Assembly: GCA_016194795.1 (NCBI GenBank)
Contig: JACQAX010000322.1
Coordinates: forward strand, 1 to 6,520
From: Deltaproteobacteria bacterium
GTDB taxonomy: Bacteria > Bdellovibrionota > UBA1018 > UBA923
Direction of reading: 5' to 3'
Length of the DNA stretch: 6,520 nucleotides
Shown: one piece after another, positions 6,187 to 6,520 of the stretch
How the letters are laid out: the number at the start of each line of letters is the position of its first letter
Numbering within the stretch: the stretch's first letter is position 1
Translations under genes and position numbers: made by a program
The notes under the pieces: generated by a model
What the model was told of the DNA's origin: nothing
The model's database searches: none
The model's input: the letters and a program-made list of their open reading frames with translations, nothing else

Positions 6187-6520
6187 CCATGAATCGAAAA
6201 GATGCCGGCGTTCGGGTCGCGCTGCCGTTTTTTGGGCTTCTGTTTTGCGCGCTCGCGCACGCCGATTGCCGGAACTACTCGGCCGCTTTCATCAGCGGAA
6301 GCGCCACCGGCGACAACGACACCAAACAGGTGCTCGGCCAGACCCCCGACTTCTGTTTCGACGTGAGCTTCAGCGCCGGTGCCCGCGAGCACCTGAGCGG
6401 CAGCGACGACATCGCCAAGAGCGCGCAGAAAGACCTTTCGCGCACGCTCGGGGAAGTCGCGCAGCTGACGACGGTGCTCAAGGGCTTCGCTCCGGTGGAC
6501 CTCGACCGCGTCGAGCTGAA
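6183..6520 (+). CDS. Secreted protein of unknown function (3' truncated)
   Basis: The frame is open from ATG 6183 to the right edge (112 full codons). The N-terminus is a typical signal peptide: charged MNRKDAGVR (from Met3), hydrophobic VALPFFGLLFCALA and a type I cleavage site after AHA (residue 27), so the mature protein would begin DCRNYSAAF. There is no lipobox. The mature part has Cys29 and Cys58, which may pair as a disulfide, then a helical stretch rich in small and charged residues (AREHLSGSDDIAKSAQKDLSRTLGEVAQL). Codon use is strongly GC-ending, consistent with a real gene. I do not recognise the family. It is divergent from the diguanylate cyclase gene with a 198-nt gap, so shared regulation is possible but not shown. 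The start could also be ATG 6189. Confidence 0.75.
   Translation, partial: MTMNRKDAGVRVALPFFGLLFCALAHADCRNYSAAFISGSATGDNDTKQVLGQTPDFCFDVSFSAGAREHLSGSDDIAKSAQKDLSRTLGEVAQLTTVLKGFAPVDLDRVEL

Noticed and set aside
6045..6392. 115-codon minus-strand open frame across the divergent gap and the start of the secreted-protein gene
   Set aside because: It has no ribosome site or recognisable domain, it overlaps a better-supported gene with a signal peptide, and its composition is what antisense GC-rich DNA gives.

Overview
The window is GC-rich, bacterial, gene-dense DNA. One co-directional cluster on the + strand (1-5182) is followed by a minus-strand diguanylate cyclase gene (5331-5984) and a divergent + strand gene for a secreted protein that runs off the right edge (6183-6520). 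The high GC, the TPR-bearing GT-C membrane protein, the Thr-type 'sulfatases' and the DxLTxLxRR form of GGDEF domain would fit a Myxococcota/Bdellovibrionota-like ('deltaproteobacterial') organism or a similar uncultured lineage. No marker gene settles this.

Region 1-1399 is the 3' part of a multi-pass membrane protein of the bacterial O-mannosyltransferase/TMTC-like type with a C-terminal TPR-like tail; its start lies left of the window. It is joined by an ATGA overlap to three tandem paralogues of a secreted alkaline-phosphatase-superfamily ('sulfatase', PF00884-like) enzyme: copy 1 at 1396-2841, copy 2 at about 2685-3878 and copy 3 at 3875-5182. Copy 2 and copy 3 also overlap by ATGA. All three copies carry Thr where true sulfatases carry the Cys/Ser that becomes formylglycine, so they are more likely Thr-nucleophile phosphotransferases, phosphodiesterases or related hydrolases than classical sulfatases.

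The junction between copies 1 and 2 is broken. The last few codons of copy 1 and the first 40 or so of copy 2 (signal peptide and first metal-ligand strand) are missing. The repeat period is 1310 nt between copies 2 and 3 but 1166 nt between copies 1 and 2, so about 144 nt appear deleted. Copy 1 therefore ends in a 51-residue out-of-frame tail, and copy 2 is a probable pseudogene unless this is an assembly collapse. Copy 3 is intact.

After copy 3 there is a GC-rich hairpin (5192-5217) and a 148-nt gap with no recognisable gene. The convergent diguanylate cyclase is small and cytosolic, with GGEEL and RxxD motifs but no sensor domain, and a perfect 14-bp inverted repeat lies inside its 3' end. 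The 198-nt divergent gap (5985-6182) holds both ribosome binding sites and a possible 7-codon leader ORF that ends in an ATGA overlap with the start of the last gene, a signal-peptide-bearing protein of unknown function.

Working model (inference): the membrane transferase and the exported Thr-type enzymes act together on a cell-surface glycan or glycoprotein. The c-di-GMP enzyme is a separate transcription unit, and nothing in the sequence links it to the cluster.
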